Positions 8,122-17,061 of a stretch of DNA of 64,000 nt are shown here, one piece after another. Within the stretch, counting starts at the first letter, position 1. The number at the start of each line of letters is the position of its first letter. Source of the stretch: QHXW01 sp963847515 (GTDB lineage Bacteria > Acidobacteriota > Terriglobia > Bryobacterales > Bryobacteraceae); contig CAWKAA010000001.1 in the NCBI GenBank assembly GCA_963847515.1, positions 62,001 to 126,000 on the forward strand. The letters are read 5' to 3'. Under the pieces are notes generated by a model, which saw only the letters and a program-made list of their open reading frames with translations, was not told where the DNA came from and did no database searches. The translations under genes and the position numbers were made by a program.

Positions 8122-9915
8122 TTACCTCGCCACCTTTGCTTCCAGTTCCGCCCAGCGCGCGTACAAATCTTCCACGCGCCGTTGAGCATTCTGTAGTTTT
8201 TCGTAGGCCACTGTCAATCGTTTCGCGTCCGACGCGGCCTCTTGCAGTTCGTGCCGCCAGGCGGTAAGCTCCTGTTCCGCATGCAGAATCTTGGCTTCCA
8301 TGCCATCCCACTCGCGCTGTTCCAGGTAGGCCAGCTTTTTCCTGGGCCCATCGGCCGGCGCCGGCAGGCGCGTTTCCTTGGTGAGTGCTCTCTCCGCAGC
8401 CGGTTCGCTGAGCGAAGCTTCCCACTGTGAGTAGTCGGCGAAAAGCCCTCCCTCGCCTCCATCCAGGCCGATGACGACGGTGGAGACACGGTCCAGCAGA
8501 TACCGGTCATGGCTCACCAGCACTACGGCGCCTGAGAATTCGAGCAGGCTGTCTTCGAGTACCTCGAGGGTGGGAATATCCAGATCGTTCGTCGGCTCGT
8601 CGAGCAACAGGACGTCGGCAGGCGCCAGCATCAGCCGTGCAATCATGACACGCGCACGCTCGCCGCCCGAAAGTCGCGACACCGGCATCTCCAGCTGCTC
8701 ATCCCGAAAGAGGAATCGCTTGGCCCATCCAGCGACGTGAATCGGACGTCCCTGGTAAATTACCAAGTCGCCTTCCGGACACAAGGTTCGGCGCAGGCTG
8801 GTTTCCAGATCCAGATGCGCGCCGCGATCCTGCGCGAAGCTCACGATCTGCAGCCGATCAGCCCGCCGGATGGTTCCTTCGTCAGGCGCCAATGCTCCTT
8901 CGAGAATCTTGAGCAGCGTGGTCTTCCCGCTGCCGTTCGCCCCAACCAGGCCGACGCGAACACCTGGCGCCAGAGTCAGGTTCAGGTTTTGGAAAAGCCT
9001 GCGCCCGCCGAGTGTCTTCCCAATGGCTTCGGCCTCAATCAAGCGCTTGGTTTTTCGATCGGACGCCGTGAAGTCGATCTGCGCCGTCGCCGTGCGGCTG
9101 CGTAGCCGTTGGCTGCTGCAAGTTCCTCGATGAGCCGGCCGGCGGCGTCTACGCGCGCCCGCGACTTTCCGGTCCGGGCTTTCGGTCCTCGCCGCAAGCC
9201 ACTCGACTTCGCGCCGCACCTTCGTCGCCAGCGATTCCTGTTGTTTCGCCTGCGCCTCGAGAAACTCCTCACGCCGCTCGAGAAATTCGCTGTAGTTCCC
9301 CTTCACCTGGAACGCACTCTGCGGATAGACCGGGTTGACCTCCACCATTTGCGTGGCGACGTTCTCGAGAAAGTACCGGTCGTGTGTGACCACCAGGCAG
9401 GCGTTCGCAGTCTGGATCGCGGTCTCAAGCCACAGGATGCCTTCGAGATCCAGGTGATTGGTTGGCTCGTCCAGAAGCAGCACATCCGGCGATGTCACTA
9501 GCGCAGCCGCGATGGCGAGGCGCTTCTTCCATCCGCCGGAGAGGGCCGTGGCCGGCGTCGCGGAGGTCTCGAAGCCGGCACGGCCGAGCATTACCTCGGC
9601 GCGAACCCGCCTCTCTTCTTCCTCCAGGGGCGACGCTTCCAATGCAGCTCGCAGAACGGAGCCGACGGTGTCGTCCGGCGCGAATAGCGAATCCTGCGGA
9701 ACGTAGGCGAGCCTGGTCTGCTTGCGCAGCGCCCGGGTCCCGGCGTCGGGCGCTTCCTTACCGGCCAGAATCTCCAGCAACGTAGTCTTGCCGCTGCCAT
9801 TCGGCCCGATCAGACCGGTGCGGTCTCCCTCGGAAAGGCTCAACGAAAGATTCTCAAACAGGACTCGCGCACCAAACGATTTGCGAAGAGCGGAGCCACT
9901 TAATAGAACGGCCAT
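8122..9915 (-). CDS. ABC-F family ATPase (Uup-like), with a compensated frameshift
   Basis: Soluble ABC-F protein with two ATPase cassettes and no membrane domain, acting on ribosomes or DNA intermediates. Cassette 1 has GPNGSGKTT, LSGGWKKRLAIA and LLLDEPTNHLDL. Cassette 2 has GANGSGKTT, LSGGERARVMIARL and LLLDEPTNDLD. A C-terminal coiled coil (about 590-677) is typical of Uup. The start at ATG 9915 gives MAVLLSGSALRKSFGARVLFE. Between about 9198 and 9105 the continuous frame is wrong: the family sequence RRGPKARTGKSRARVDAAGRL is in another frame, flanked by one extra base near 9196-9201 and one missing near 9103-9108. These are probable sequence errors, since the corrected linker is perfectly family-like. 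Confidence 0.85.
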   Translation of the reverse strand: MAVLLSGSALRKSFGARVLFENLSLSLSEGDRTGLIGPNGSGKTTLLEILAGKEAPDAGTRALRKQTRLAYVPQDSLFAPDDTVGSVLRAALEASPLEEEERRVRAEVMLGRAGFETSATPATALSGGWKKRLAIAAALVTSPDVLLLDEPTNHLDLEGILWLETAIQTANACLVVTHDRYFLENVATQMVEVNPVYPQSAFQVKGNYSEFLERREEFLEAQAKQQESLATKVRREVEWLAARTESPDRKVAGARRRRRPAHRGTCSSQRLRSRTATAQIDFTASDRKTKRLIEAEAIGKTLGGRRLFQNLNLTLAPGVRVGLVGANGSGKTTLLKILEGALAPDEGTIRRADRLQIVSFAQDRGAHLDLETSLRRTLCPEGDLVIYQGRPIHVAGWAKRFLFRDEQLEMPVSRLSGGERARVMIARLMLAPADVLLLDEPTNDLDIPTLEVLEDSLLEFSGAVVLVSHDRYLLDRVSTVVIGLDGGEGGLFADYSQWEASLSEPAAERALTKETRLPAPADGPRKKLAYLEQREWDGMEAKILHAEQELTAWRHELQEAASDAKRLTVAYEKLQNAQRRVEDLYARWAELEAKVAR

Positions 9916-10076
9916 CTCTTTCCAGCATGGCATTGCAGGTGGCTGCCGGGCCACTGTGAGGGGAAAAGCATCGCTGGATGCCCGGCGGTAGATACTCGGC
10001 GAGGAAAGTAGGGGCGGAGACCTCAATTCCCGATTTCGGCTGCAAGATATGTTATGGGATTTGAGGTCTCCGTCCC

Positions 10077-10610
10077 TCATTTGCTCCGGCGAACTGTGAG
10101 TTCCAGGAATTTCCGCGGTGGCTGGGCTCCAATCGTAATTTCGCCGGCCTCGGTCCATTCGCCCTTGTCATTGATCGCCAAAATTGAGCTGGTTTTGATC
10201 TGCCCTATCATGAATCCCCACGTAAGTCCCTTGCCGCTTTCCGCCAGTTTGACTTGAGTCTCCATGTAGCGGCCATCGTTGTAAGCCCGCATGCGGAACA
10301 CCTTGGTCTCGTCGTCGTAGGAAATAATGGCAAGAGCCTGAAGCGCAGCCTTGCCATCTGACATTGTGCGCCCCGTGCCTTCGATGAGCAGAACCAGGCC
10401 CTCCAACTTGTACTGTGCGTTTTCGGTCTGGGCTAATTCCAGCGGTTCGCCCTGTCCGCGTTGCATTCGCGCCTGCCCGGACCACTGCCCCACCAGAAAG
10501 CTCAACTGTTTCATGGCTGCACGCTGCTCTTCAACGTTTGGCGCTGGCGTGGGTTGTGCGAGGCTAGGGGACAGCATCGCCGCTAAGACAAGAAAGCATC
10601 TCAATCGCAT
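10077..10610 (-). CDS. Secreted DUF1579-like protein
   Basis: This 177-residue protein starts at ATG 10610 with a signal peptide (MRLRCFLVLAAMLSPSLAQ). The body is a lipocalin-like domain with the pattern LSFLVGQWSGQARM, near ISYDDETKVFRMRAYN and near the end WTEAGEITI. This resembles the DUF1579 or heme-binding-like beta-barrel proteins that are frequent in Acidobacteria. No enzyme motif is seen. The frame is open upstream to 11003 but runs antisense into the TerC gene, so the longer form is unlikely. Confidence 0.72.
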   Translation of the reverse strand: MRLRCFLVLAAMLSPSLAQPTPAPNVEEQRAAMKQLSFLVGQWSGQARMQRGQGEPLELAQTENAQYKLEGLVLLIEGTGRTMSDGKAALQALAIISYDDETKVFRMRAYNDGRYMETQVKLAESGKGLTWGFMIGQIKTSSILAINDKGEWTEAGEITIGAQPPRKFLELTVRRSK

Positions 10611-10675
10611 GACGCTGATTTTATCGCCTGCCAGTTCGTCAGTGCCCGTCGCACACAATTCGTCTGCAAAATACA

Positions 10676-10716
10676 ACCGCTCCCTCTGGTCGCGGCTCGG
10701 TCCGGAGGAAGCGGTA
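10676..10716. repeat. REP-like palindromic intergenic element
   Basis: The sequence begins ACCGCTCCCTCTGGTCGCGG and closes with GGAGGAAGCGGT, forming an imperfect hairpin between two leftward genes. The same core (ACCGCTTCC..GGTCGCGGCTC) appears at 2699-2725, 2875-2899 and 3056-3083. It is probably a dispersed acidobacterial repeat that may also act as an RNA stem-loop. Confidence 0.55.
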
Positions 10717-10741
10717 CTGCGGTCCGGGTTGCGACAGGAGT

Positions 10742-11431
10742 CTACATGGCTGTGCCCGCATTTCGCGAGCGCTCGCTCAGGAGTCTTCCGGCGATGAGGA
10801 TACCGGCAATAGCCACGCCCTCGAGCGCGTACGTTAGCGTCACGGACGGATGCAGCTTCTGTGTGATGAAGGGATCCGTCAGCACCATTTCTCCCCCGAC
10901 TTTGCCCAGGATGGCTGCGCCCAAATATAAGATCACGGGATAGCGGTCCATCAGCACCGCAATCAGATTGCTGGAAAACACCACGAAAGGGATGCTCACA
11001 CACAGCCCGAAAATGATCAACGGCACGCTGCCTTTGGCGGCGCCGGCAATCGCCAGAACATTGTCAATAGACATCGTAATGTCAGCGAATGCTATGAACC
11101 ATATGGCTTGCAGAAAACGGCCTCGGGCAGGAACTTTAACCGGTGGCGCGCTCGCATCGGCGAGAACTCTCACGGCAATCCAGAGGACGAACGCTCCGCC
11201 CACCAGCTTGATGAACTCAATGCCCAGAAGCCGTGCCGCAGCGATAGTGGTGATTACCCGGAGGACGACTGCAACAGCCGCACCGAATGTGATGGCGATC
11301 CGCCGCTGTCGTTGAGGTAGAGTTCGCACCGCCATCGCGATCACCAGGGCGTTGTCGCCCGCCAACAGAAGGTCGATCAGGATGATGGAGAGATAGTCTA
11401 TGAGAATGCGGGGAACGGTGCCAACCGGCAT
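10742..11431 (-). CDS. TerC/YjbE family integral membrane protein
   Basis: This 229-residue polytopic protein has about seven hydrophobic segments. The conserved acidic pairs of the TerC family are LLLAGDNALVIAMA near residue 20 and ADITMSIDNVLAIAGAA near 115. TerC-like proteins are implicated in metal (Mn) efflux and tellurite resistance; the aspartates in these repeats are the likely metal ligands. The length is normal for the YjbE/YkoY subgroup. I did not identify a yybP-ykoY riboswitch upstream. Confidence 0.85.
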   Translation of the reverse strand: MPVGTVPRILIDYLSIILIDLLLAGDNALVIAMAVRTLPQRQRRIAITFGAAVAVVLRVITTIAAARLLGIEFIKLVGGAFVLWIAVRVLADASAPPVKVPARGRFLQAIWFIAFADITMSIDNVLAIAGAAKGSVPLIIFGLCVSIPFVVFSSNLIAVLMDRYPVILYLGAAILGKVGGEMVLTDPFITQKLHPSVTLTYALEGVAIAGILIAGRLLSERSRNAGTAM

Positions 11432-11506
11432 GAGAATTCGTCGAAGTGTGCTCGAACCTCATCATCCCATGCCGTCAGGTTATTTTTGGCCGTCGCGCCA
11501 GAGCGC

Positions 11507-12343
11507 TTATCGTCCGCCCACTAAACCCGCCGCGCCCCAGTCCTTTATTGTGGTCACGCGGCCCTTGCCATATGGTGGCTTCAGTTCCTTGATCTGAAAA
11601 TTTACGGCTTTGCCGTTGACGACAACCAACCCGTACGCGAAGAACCAGCCATCCTCGTATTTCTTCGAGAGGCGCAGGTGTCCCCCCGAACTTGCCATGG
11701 AGACATAGGAGACCCCATCGAGATCAATGTGCAACATCTGATGAACGTGACCTGCCAGGACCACTTGCACGCCATACTTCTTCGCCAGCCTATGCACAGC
11801 GAAGTCGGGGTTGCGGAGCACCGCGTGGATCAGCCAGGAGGGCCGGTGCGAGACGATAAATTTCACGGGCTGGACCGCGTGCGCCTGAAGGTCATTTTCC
11901 AGAAAGGTCAGCTCGTCCGCGGGAAACTCGTCGGAGCGGCTGTTGTCTAGCACGGTAACATGCGCAGGCCCATAATCGAAGCCGTAGTGCGTCGCGCGCC
12001 CGGTATATTTTCGAAAGAATTTTTCGGATTTTTCAGACCAGATATCGTGGTTGCCGGGAGCCATGTAGAGCGCATACCGGCGGAAAGGCGCGAGCATCCG
12101 CTCGAACGCAGCCCACTCGTTTTCGACCGAATCCTCGTTCAAGCCCTCAATCAGGTCGCCGACGCTGAGCAGGAACGCGGGCTCTTCCGTCGCAGCTTCG
12201 CGGAGCGCCTCTTGAAAAACGCCGGGCTGAGCCTCGCCCGTCCGGTCGCCCAGCACCGCAAACCGGAATGGTTCAAATGCTGGCGAGGGCGCGACAAGCA
12301 GGAACAGCAGCGAAATTCCGAGGCGCAATGTGAGGCGGGTCAT
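11507..12343 (-). CDS. Secreted metallophosphoesterase
   Basis: Calcineurin-like phosphoesterase of 278 residues with an N-terminal signal (ISLLFLLVAPSPAF). The dimetal motifs are in order: FAVLGDRTGE (D near 30), LLSVGDLIEG (GD), MAPGNHDIW (GNHD), KFIVSHRPSW (H) and VVLAGHVHQML (GHxH). Its start overlaps the stop of the upstream gene by ATGA, so the two are translationally coupled. Substrate unknown; it could be a phosphodiesterase or nucleotidase acting outside the cytoplasm. Confidence 0.87.
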   Translation of the reverse strand: MTRLTLRLGISLLFLLVAPSPAFEPFRFAVLGDRTGEAQPGVFQEALREAATEEPAFLLSVGDLIEGLNEDSVENEWAAFERMLAPFRRYALYMAPGNHDIWSEKSEKFFRKYTGRATHYGFDYGPAHVTVLDNSRSDEFPADELTFLENDLQAHAVQPVKFIVSHRPSWLIHAVLRNPDFAVHRLAKKYGVQVVLAGHVHQMLHIDLDGVSYVSMASSGGHLRLSKKYEDGWFFAYGLVVVNGKAVNFQIKELKPPYGKGRVTTIKDWGAAGLVGGR

Positions 12344-12669
12344 TCGTGGGGGAATATGACTTTATCCAGTTCTTCCTGATGTTTGGGCCGCCATTCCAGG
12401 TAAGCGCCACCGGCGAAGGACAGAAGCGCGAGAGCGAAGGCTCCCACGGTGATCTCATCGAAGCCCGCACGCCAGAAAGCGGCGACGCCGGTCAGCACTG
12501 TGCGAAGCGCCCACGCCAAGGTGCTGGACCGGCGCTCCTGCCCGCGGTGGAGGCGGATGGCGGACTTCCCCAGCGAATATGAGAAGAGCACACAGAACAT
12601 TCCCATCATGATTCGCAGAAGATCGATGGGCACGCCGTCACTTTGCCGCAATCGGCTGGGGATTTGCAA
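12340..12669 (-). CDS. Small membrane protein of unknown function
   Basis: This 109-residue protein has two or three hydrophobic segments (LRIMMGMFCVLFSYSLG, LAWALRTVLTGVAAFW and ITVGAFALALLSFAGGAYL) and an acidic soluble tail (KHQEELDKVIFPHE). It overlaps the metallophosphoesterase start by four bases, indicating an operon. I recognise no family. The coupling suggests it is a real gene. Confidence 0.62.
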   Translation of the reverse strand: MQIPSRLRQSDGVPIDLLRIMMGMFCVLFSYSLGKSAIRLHRGQERRSSTLAWALRTVLTGVAAFWRAGFDEITVGAFALALLSFAGGAYLEWRPKHQEELDKVIFPHE

Positions 12670-12749
12670 GCTGCCTGTCGTTCCAGATTCTGGGTCCGCG
12701 TCGACTCAGCCTGCTAAAGCTAGCTATTTATGCTATTTTTTGTCCAGTA

Positions 12750-12958
12750 ATCGGCGTATCGCGACTCGACCCCGACTTTTTCTGGGTCCAGATGAACGAG
12801 TTCGGGCCGGACTCGGTGTTTCCCCCGCTGACGCGATCCATCTGGCTTGCGCCGCGGACGCGGGAGTCGACCTTTTTCTGACGAACGACCGCCGACTGGC
12901 GGGGCAGATAGTTCCAGGAATTCAGTTCATTGCGGGTCTCGACTCAGACCTCTTCTAG
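12750..12958 (+). pseudogene. PIN-domain toxin-like C-terminal remnant
   Basis: The last third of this frame reads VSPADAIHLACAADAGVDLF followed by LTNDRRLAG. This is the conserved C-terminal half of VapC-type PIN domains (acidic residue in PADAIHLA, then FLTNDRRL). The N-terminal half with the first catalytic aspartate is absent; upstream the frame only runs antisense through the small membrane gene. No antitoxin is visible. It occupies most of the 340-base gap between genes. Confidence 0.6.
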
Positions 12959-12997
12959 TGTCGCCTCAGGCACGCTAAAATAAGAACGATTCCGCCT

Positions 12998-13003
12998 TAT
13001 ACT
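12998..13003 (+). promoter_or_regulatory. Candidate -10 box (TATACT) just ahead of the ABC-F gene
   Basis: TATACT ends six bases before the ATG at 13009. Transcription would then begin at or next to the start codon, giving a leaderless or nearly leaderless mRNA. No Shine-Dalgarno sequence is visible ahead of this ATG, which agrees with that reading. The -35 region is not convincing. Confidence 0.35.
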
Positions 13004-13008
13004 CCTCA

Positions 13009-14943
13009 ATGATTCAACTGACAGGCGCGCTCAAGCGCTTCGGCCCGAAAATACTTTTCGACGAACTCGACTGGCTCATCACCAACAACGAACGTACCGG
13101 ACTGGTGGGGGCCAACGGTACGGGGAAAACTACGCTCTTGAAGATTCTGGCGGGCCTCGATGGGGTCGACGGCGGAAGCATTACCGTCATGAAGGGCGTG
13201 TCCGTGGGGTATCTGCCGCAGGATGGGCTTTCGCTCTCCGGCCGCTCGGTGTTTGCGGAATGTATGACGGTTTTTGCCGGGCTGCGGGCGCTCGAAGAGG
13301 AGCAGGAGGCCCTGGCCGGCCGTATGTCAGAGCTGGACACAGCGAGCGCCGAATACGGGCAGGTCTCGGAGCGCTTCCACCGCGTGGAGAACGAGTTCCG
13401 CGCGGGTGACGGTTACGCGATAGAAGCGCAAGTGGGCGCGGTGCTGACGGGCCTGGGCTTCAACCGGGAGGACTGGAAGCGGCCTACGGAAGAATTTTCA
13501 GGCGGCTGGCAGATGCGCATCGCACTCGCCAAGCTGCTGCTCGAAAAGCCCAACCTTTTATTGCTCGACGAGCCGACCAATCATCTCGATCTCGAAGCGC
13601 GGAACTGGCTGGAAGACTACCTATCACAGTATCCCAACGCATACGTATTGGTGTCGCACGACCGGTTTTTTCTGGATGTGACCGTGAAGCGGATTGCGGA
13701 GCTGTGGAACAAGCGCGTGAATTTTTACCCGGGCAATTTTTCGAGATACGAAGAGCTCAAGACGGAGCGTCGCGCGCAAATCGACGCGGCCTATAAGAAC
13801 CAGCAGGACAAAATCCGGCACCTGGAAGAATTCATCGACCGCTTTCGCTACAAGGCCACTAAGGCCAGACAGGTGCAAAGCAGGATCAAGGAACTGGAAC
13901 GCATCGAGCGGATCGAGCTGCCGGCGGAGGAGCACGCGATTCACTTCCATTTCCCGCAACCCAAGCCGAGCGGGCGCGTGGTGGCGGAGTTTCACAACGT
14001 GGCCAAGAGCTACGGCGCGAAGCTGGTTTTCCAGGACGTGAATTTCGCGATCGAGCGCGGCGACCGCGTGGCGTTGGTAGGCGTGAACGGGGCGGGGAAA
14101 TCGACTCTGATCAAGATTCTGGCGGGCATCGAGCCGCTGACCGCGGGGGAGTACACACTGGGCTACAACGCAACGCCTGACTACTTCGCGCAGGACCAAT
14201 ACAAGGAGTTGGATCCGGCGGCGCGCATGATCGACGACCTCACGGCGGTTGCGCCGCGCGCCACTAACACCGAGCTGCGCTCTATTCTCGGCTCTTTTTT
14301 ATTTTCCGAGGACGACGTGTTCAAGCCCATCGGCGTGCTTTCGGGCGGCGAGCGCAACCGCTATGCCCTGGCGCGGATGCTCATGATGCCCGGCAACTTC
14401 ATGCTGCTGGACGAGCCGACGAATCACCTGGACATGCGCGCCAAGGACGTGCTGCTGGAAGCGCTGCAGGAATTCTCGGGCACGGTGGTGTTTGTCTCGC
14501 ACGATCGCTACTTCATCGACAAGCTGGCCACACGGGTCCTCGAAGTGGGCGAAGGCGCGGTACACGTATTTCCGGGAAATTACGAAGATTATGTGTGGCG
14601 GAAACAAGGCGGCGCGCCCGCCGCGGCTGCTCCGGCAACACCCGCGCCAGCGGCCCTCGAGAAACCACTCGCGCGGGTGGCACCGAGCGCATCCAAGCCG
14701 GCCGTCGACAAACGCCTGAATCCCATTAAGCTGCGCCAAATGAAAGATCGGCGCCGCGCTATCGAAGACGAGATCACTCGCCTCGAGGTGGAGATTGCTG
14801 ATTACGAGCAGGCGCTGGCGAACTTCAAGAGCGCCGACGAGAGCGTGCGTGTGAGCGATCTGCTGAATGCTCGCCGCGCCGATCTGGCGAGCCTGATGGC
14901 CGAGTGGGAGGAAGTGGCGCAGACGATCGAGGCCAACCGGTAA
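13009..14943 (+). CDS. ABC-F family ATPase, YdiF/YheS-like
   Basis: Cytoplasmic 644-residue ABC-F protein with two cassettes. Cassette 1: GANGTGKTT, FSGGWQMRIALAK, LLLLDEPTNHLDL. Cassette 2: GVNGAGKST, LSGGERNRYALAR, MLLDEPTNHLD. The inter-cassette linker (KATKARQVQSRIKELERI) is the P-site-tRNA-interacting motif of the family, and a C-terminal coiled coil follows an alanine/proline-rich spacer (about 535-560). The family modulates ribosome function or protects against ribosome-targeting antibiotics; no specific resistance can be inferred. Unlike the ABC-F gene at 8122-9915, this frame is intact. Confidence 0.9.
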   Translation: MIQLTGALKRFGPKILFDELDWLITNNERTGLVGANGTGKTTLLKILAGLDGVDGGSITVMKGVSVGYLPQDGLSLSGRSVFAECMTVFAGLRALEEEQEALAGRMSELDTASAEYGQVSERFHRVENEFRAGDGYAIEAQVGAVLTGLGFNREDWKRPTEEFSGGWQMRIALAKLLLEKPNLLLLDEPTNHLDLEARNWLEDYLSQYPNAYVLVSHDRFFLDVTVKRIAELWNKRVNFYPGNFSRYEELKTERRAQIDAAYKNQQDKIRHLEEFIDRFRYKATKARQVQSRIKELERIERIELPAEEHAIHFHFPQPKPSGRVVAEFHNVAKSYGAKLVFQDVNFAIERGDRVALVGVNGAGKSTLIKILAGIEPLTAGEYTLGYNATPDYFAQDQYKELDPAARMIDDLTAVAPRATNTELRSILGSFLFSEDDVFKPIGVLSGGERNRYALARMLMMPGNFMLLDEPTNHLDMRAKDVLLEALQEFSGTVVFVSHDRYFIDKLATRVLEVGEGAVHVFPGNYEDYVWRKQGGAPAAAAPATPAPAALEKPLARVAPSASKPAVDKRLNPIKLRQMKDRRRAIEDEITRLEVEIADYEQALANFKSADESVRVSDLLNARRADLASLMAEWEEVAQTIEANR

Positions 14944-15102
14944 GCTGATCGGCGTTCCAAAGGCGCGGCCTCTCCAAAACTCGGGCAACTCGCCAACCAT
15001 TGCCAAGTGAAGAGGTTACGGCTGGGTTAGCTATTCAAACCTAAAGTCTTGCCGAAAATACGCCGATAAGAAAGGGCTACCGATAATACAGGAGATCAAG
15101 CC

Positions 15103-15630
15103 ATGAAAAACGGATTTATTCTTACGAGTGTACTATCTGCCTTCGCGCTCACCGGAGTCGCGAACGCTCAGACCGGCTCGGGAACCCTGGGCGTCAGCGC
15201 CACTGTCCAGGGGTCTATTAACCTGACGTTCGTGACCGACGCCAGCGGCCTGGCGGTGACCGGCTCGACCACCAGCACGGCATCCTTGCCGTTTGGAAAC
15301 GTAAGCATGTACAGCGGCACGGTGCCCGCCAATGTGACTAAGACGATTCATGCGACATCGTTCGATCTGTCCACGCCGTTCGATGTTCGTGTGGATTTGG
15401 CGAATTCCGCCAGCACGACTTATACTCTGACGGCGACACTGGCCGCTGTGGATAGCATCAATACGTGGTCGCTTGGGGCGATCGATATCTCGGCCGCAGC
15501 TCCGCACGCGTTGACTGCCGCCGGTGAATTCGGGACGGCAGTGCCTTACACTCTCAAACTCACGGTGCCGGCCTCGGCGACGGCTGGTTCGATTTCGAAC
15601 AGCATCAACTTCACCGCGGTCGGCGGCTAA
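15103..15630 (+). CDS. Secreted pilin-like subunit (SCPU/fimbrial type), subunit 1
   Basis: This 175-residue protein starts with a clear signal peptide (FILTSVLSAFALTGVANAQ), placed at ATG 15103 after an ACAGGAG site. The mature part is rich in Ser/Thr/Ala/Gly and predicted beta strands, and ends in a strand-like motif (ASATAGSISNSINFTAVGG). The next gene product ends similarly (STPAGSIGSTVAFMATLNR), so the two look like paralogous subunits. Ahead of a PapD-like chaperone and an usher-like protein, it is a likely structural subunit of a surface fibre. No disulfide pair is seen, unlike classical pilins. Role inferred from context. Confidence 0.6.
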   Translation: MKNGFILTSVLSAFALTGVANAQTGSGTLGVSATVQGSINLTFVTDASGLAVTGSTTSTASLPFGNVSMYSGTVPANVTKTIHATSFDLSTPFDVRVDLANSASTTYTLTATLAAVDSINTWSLGAIDISAAAPHALTAAGEFGTAVPYTLKLTVPASATAGSISNSINFTAVGG

Positions 15631-15696
15631 TTCCACCCAAACGGGAAAAGAGGAATACTGGCTGGGCCGAAACAGCGCCCAGTCAGTTTTGCGTTT

Positions 15697-16243
15697 GTGA
15701 TGAACTCTAAACACATGGTTCTATCCGGGGCATGGATATATATGATACTTTGCCAATCCATCGGTATTCGGGCAGCCGCGCGGCGACCCGCGAACCGTTA
15801 CACCGGTGGCCGCCGCTTCAGGGGCGCCCGCGATTACGATCCTCGCAGTGGCGACTGGCGCGTTGTTACGAAGCCAGGCAGCGGGCAACGCCTCTCTCGA
15901 TCTCGGGCGCGTCTCTTATTTCAAAGGAACTTCGGCTCCGGGCGAGAGCAGCCGCAAGAACTCCGAATCGTTTGTGATTTCCACGCGGTTTGCGTTGAAG
16001 GTCGACTGTCCTGGAAGTTCGGCGTCCTCCCAGGTCAAGGTGACGGTGTCGCGCCTGGATGCCGCCGCTTCACATGTCATTACCATCGACGGGACCACCC
16101 TGGGATCCGCAGAACAGATTTTGGTCCAATCCATGCCTTGCGGTTCCGCCGGCGAGCACCGGCTGGACGTGGAGATTCCGGTTTCTACACCGGCCGGATC
16201 GATTGGCAGCACCGTCGCGTTCATGGCGACGCTCAACAGATAA
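15697..16243 (+). CDS. Secreted pilin-like subunit 2 (frame broken near 15770-15805)
   Basis: An export signal (MVLSGAWIYMILCQSIGIRAAA, from about 15715) is in one frame. The mature domain (VAAASGAPAITILAVATGAL onward to MATLNR at 16243) is in another, so a single-base indel lies between about 15770 and 15805. The mature part contains two cysteines (VDCPGSS and SMPCGSA) that could form the disulfide of an Ig-like pilin fold. The C-terminal strand resembles subunit 1. It ends four bases before the chaperone start, so they form an operon. I read it as a second or tip subunit. Confidence 0.55.
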
Positions 16244-16247
16244 TCCA

Positions 16248-17061
16248 ATGAAACTCAAATCAAGACTTGCGTTTATTTCGTGCGCTGCGCTTTGTTCGAT
16301 CGCCGGCGCTCAGACAGCGGCGGTTCCGGCTTCCGGTGAGAGCGGTGTGCCGCGAGCTTCCATCGCCCTTTCTCCGGCCATCATTATGGTGCGCTGCAAA
16401 CCGGGGCAGAGCACGACCCAAACCCTGACCATTGTCAATCATACTGCCGACGAGGTCCGCTTTAATCTGGAGACCGAGGATGTGGTGGTGCACGAAGGTA
16501 AGCGATCGTTTTCGCCAGCCGGGCGGATTGCGAACGGCATTGCCTCGAGTTCGGTGGCGTCGCCGGCTGCGGTGGTGGTGAAAGCCGGTGAAGAAGCATC
16601 CGTCCAGGTTACTTTCACCCTTCCGCCCGGGACCGAGCAGCGCGCCGTAGTCACTTTCTTTCGGGGTGTCGTCGTACACGCCGATAAGGGCGCGATCGGC
16701 CTGGGCGCTTCTTTGGGCACGCTGATCACCTTTAACGTTTCGAGCGATTACAGAGTGGAGAGCGGACCGCTCGCAAGCCTCACCCCAGACACCCTCGGCG
16801 AACGTGATTCTATCGGAAGAGTTGCGCAACATCGGCTCCGAACCGGTGATACCCAAGGGCGTTATCGTAATTCTGAACGGATCCGGAAAACGTGTAGCCA
16901 AAGCGCCCTTCATTCCCCAGCGTCTGTTACCGGGCGAGCGGCTGATTTTTGCCGCCACCAACCCCGCGCAACTCGCTCCCGGTCACTATCGCACGATCTC
17001 GTCTTTTGAATTCGAGGGGAAGGTTCTAACCAGTGCAGGGGAATTCACTATTCCCGAATAA
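16248..17061 (+). CDS. PapD-like periplasmic pilus chaperone (frame broken near 16786)
   Basis: Signal peptide (LAFISCAALCSIAGAQ), then an Ig-like domain beginning ASIALSPAIIMVRCKPGQ with TQTLTIVNHTADEVRFNLE, the strand pattern of PapD-like chaperones. A second domain includes VILSEELRNIGSEPVIPKGV. The frame changes inside a run of C at 16784-16787; restoring one C gives the continuous LTPQTPSANVILSEEL. Such chaperones cap fibre subunits in the periplasm and pass them to an outer-membrane usher. Its stop overlaps the next gene start by 29 bases. The family match is by pattern and context, not by search. Confidence 0.6.
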
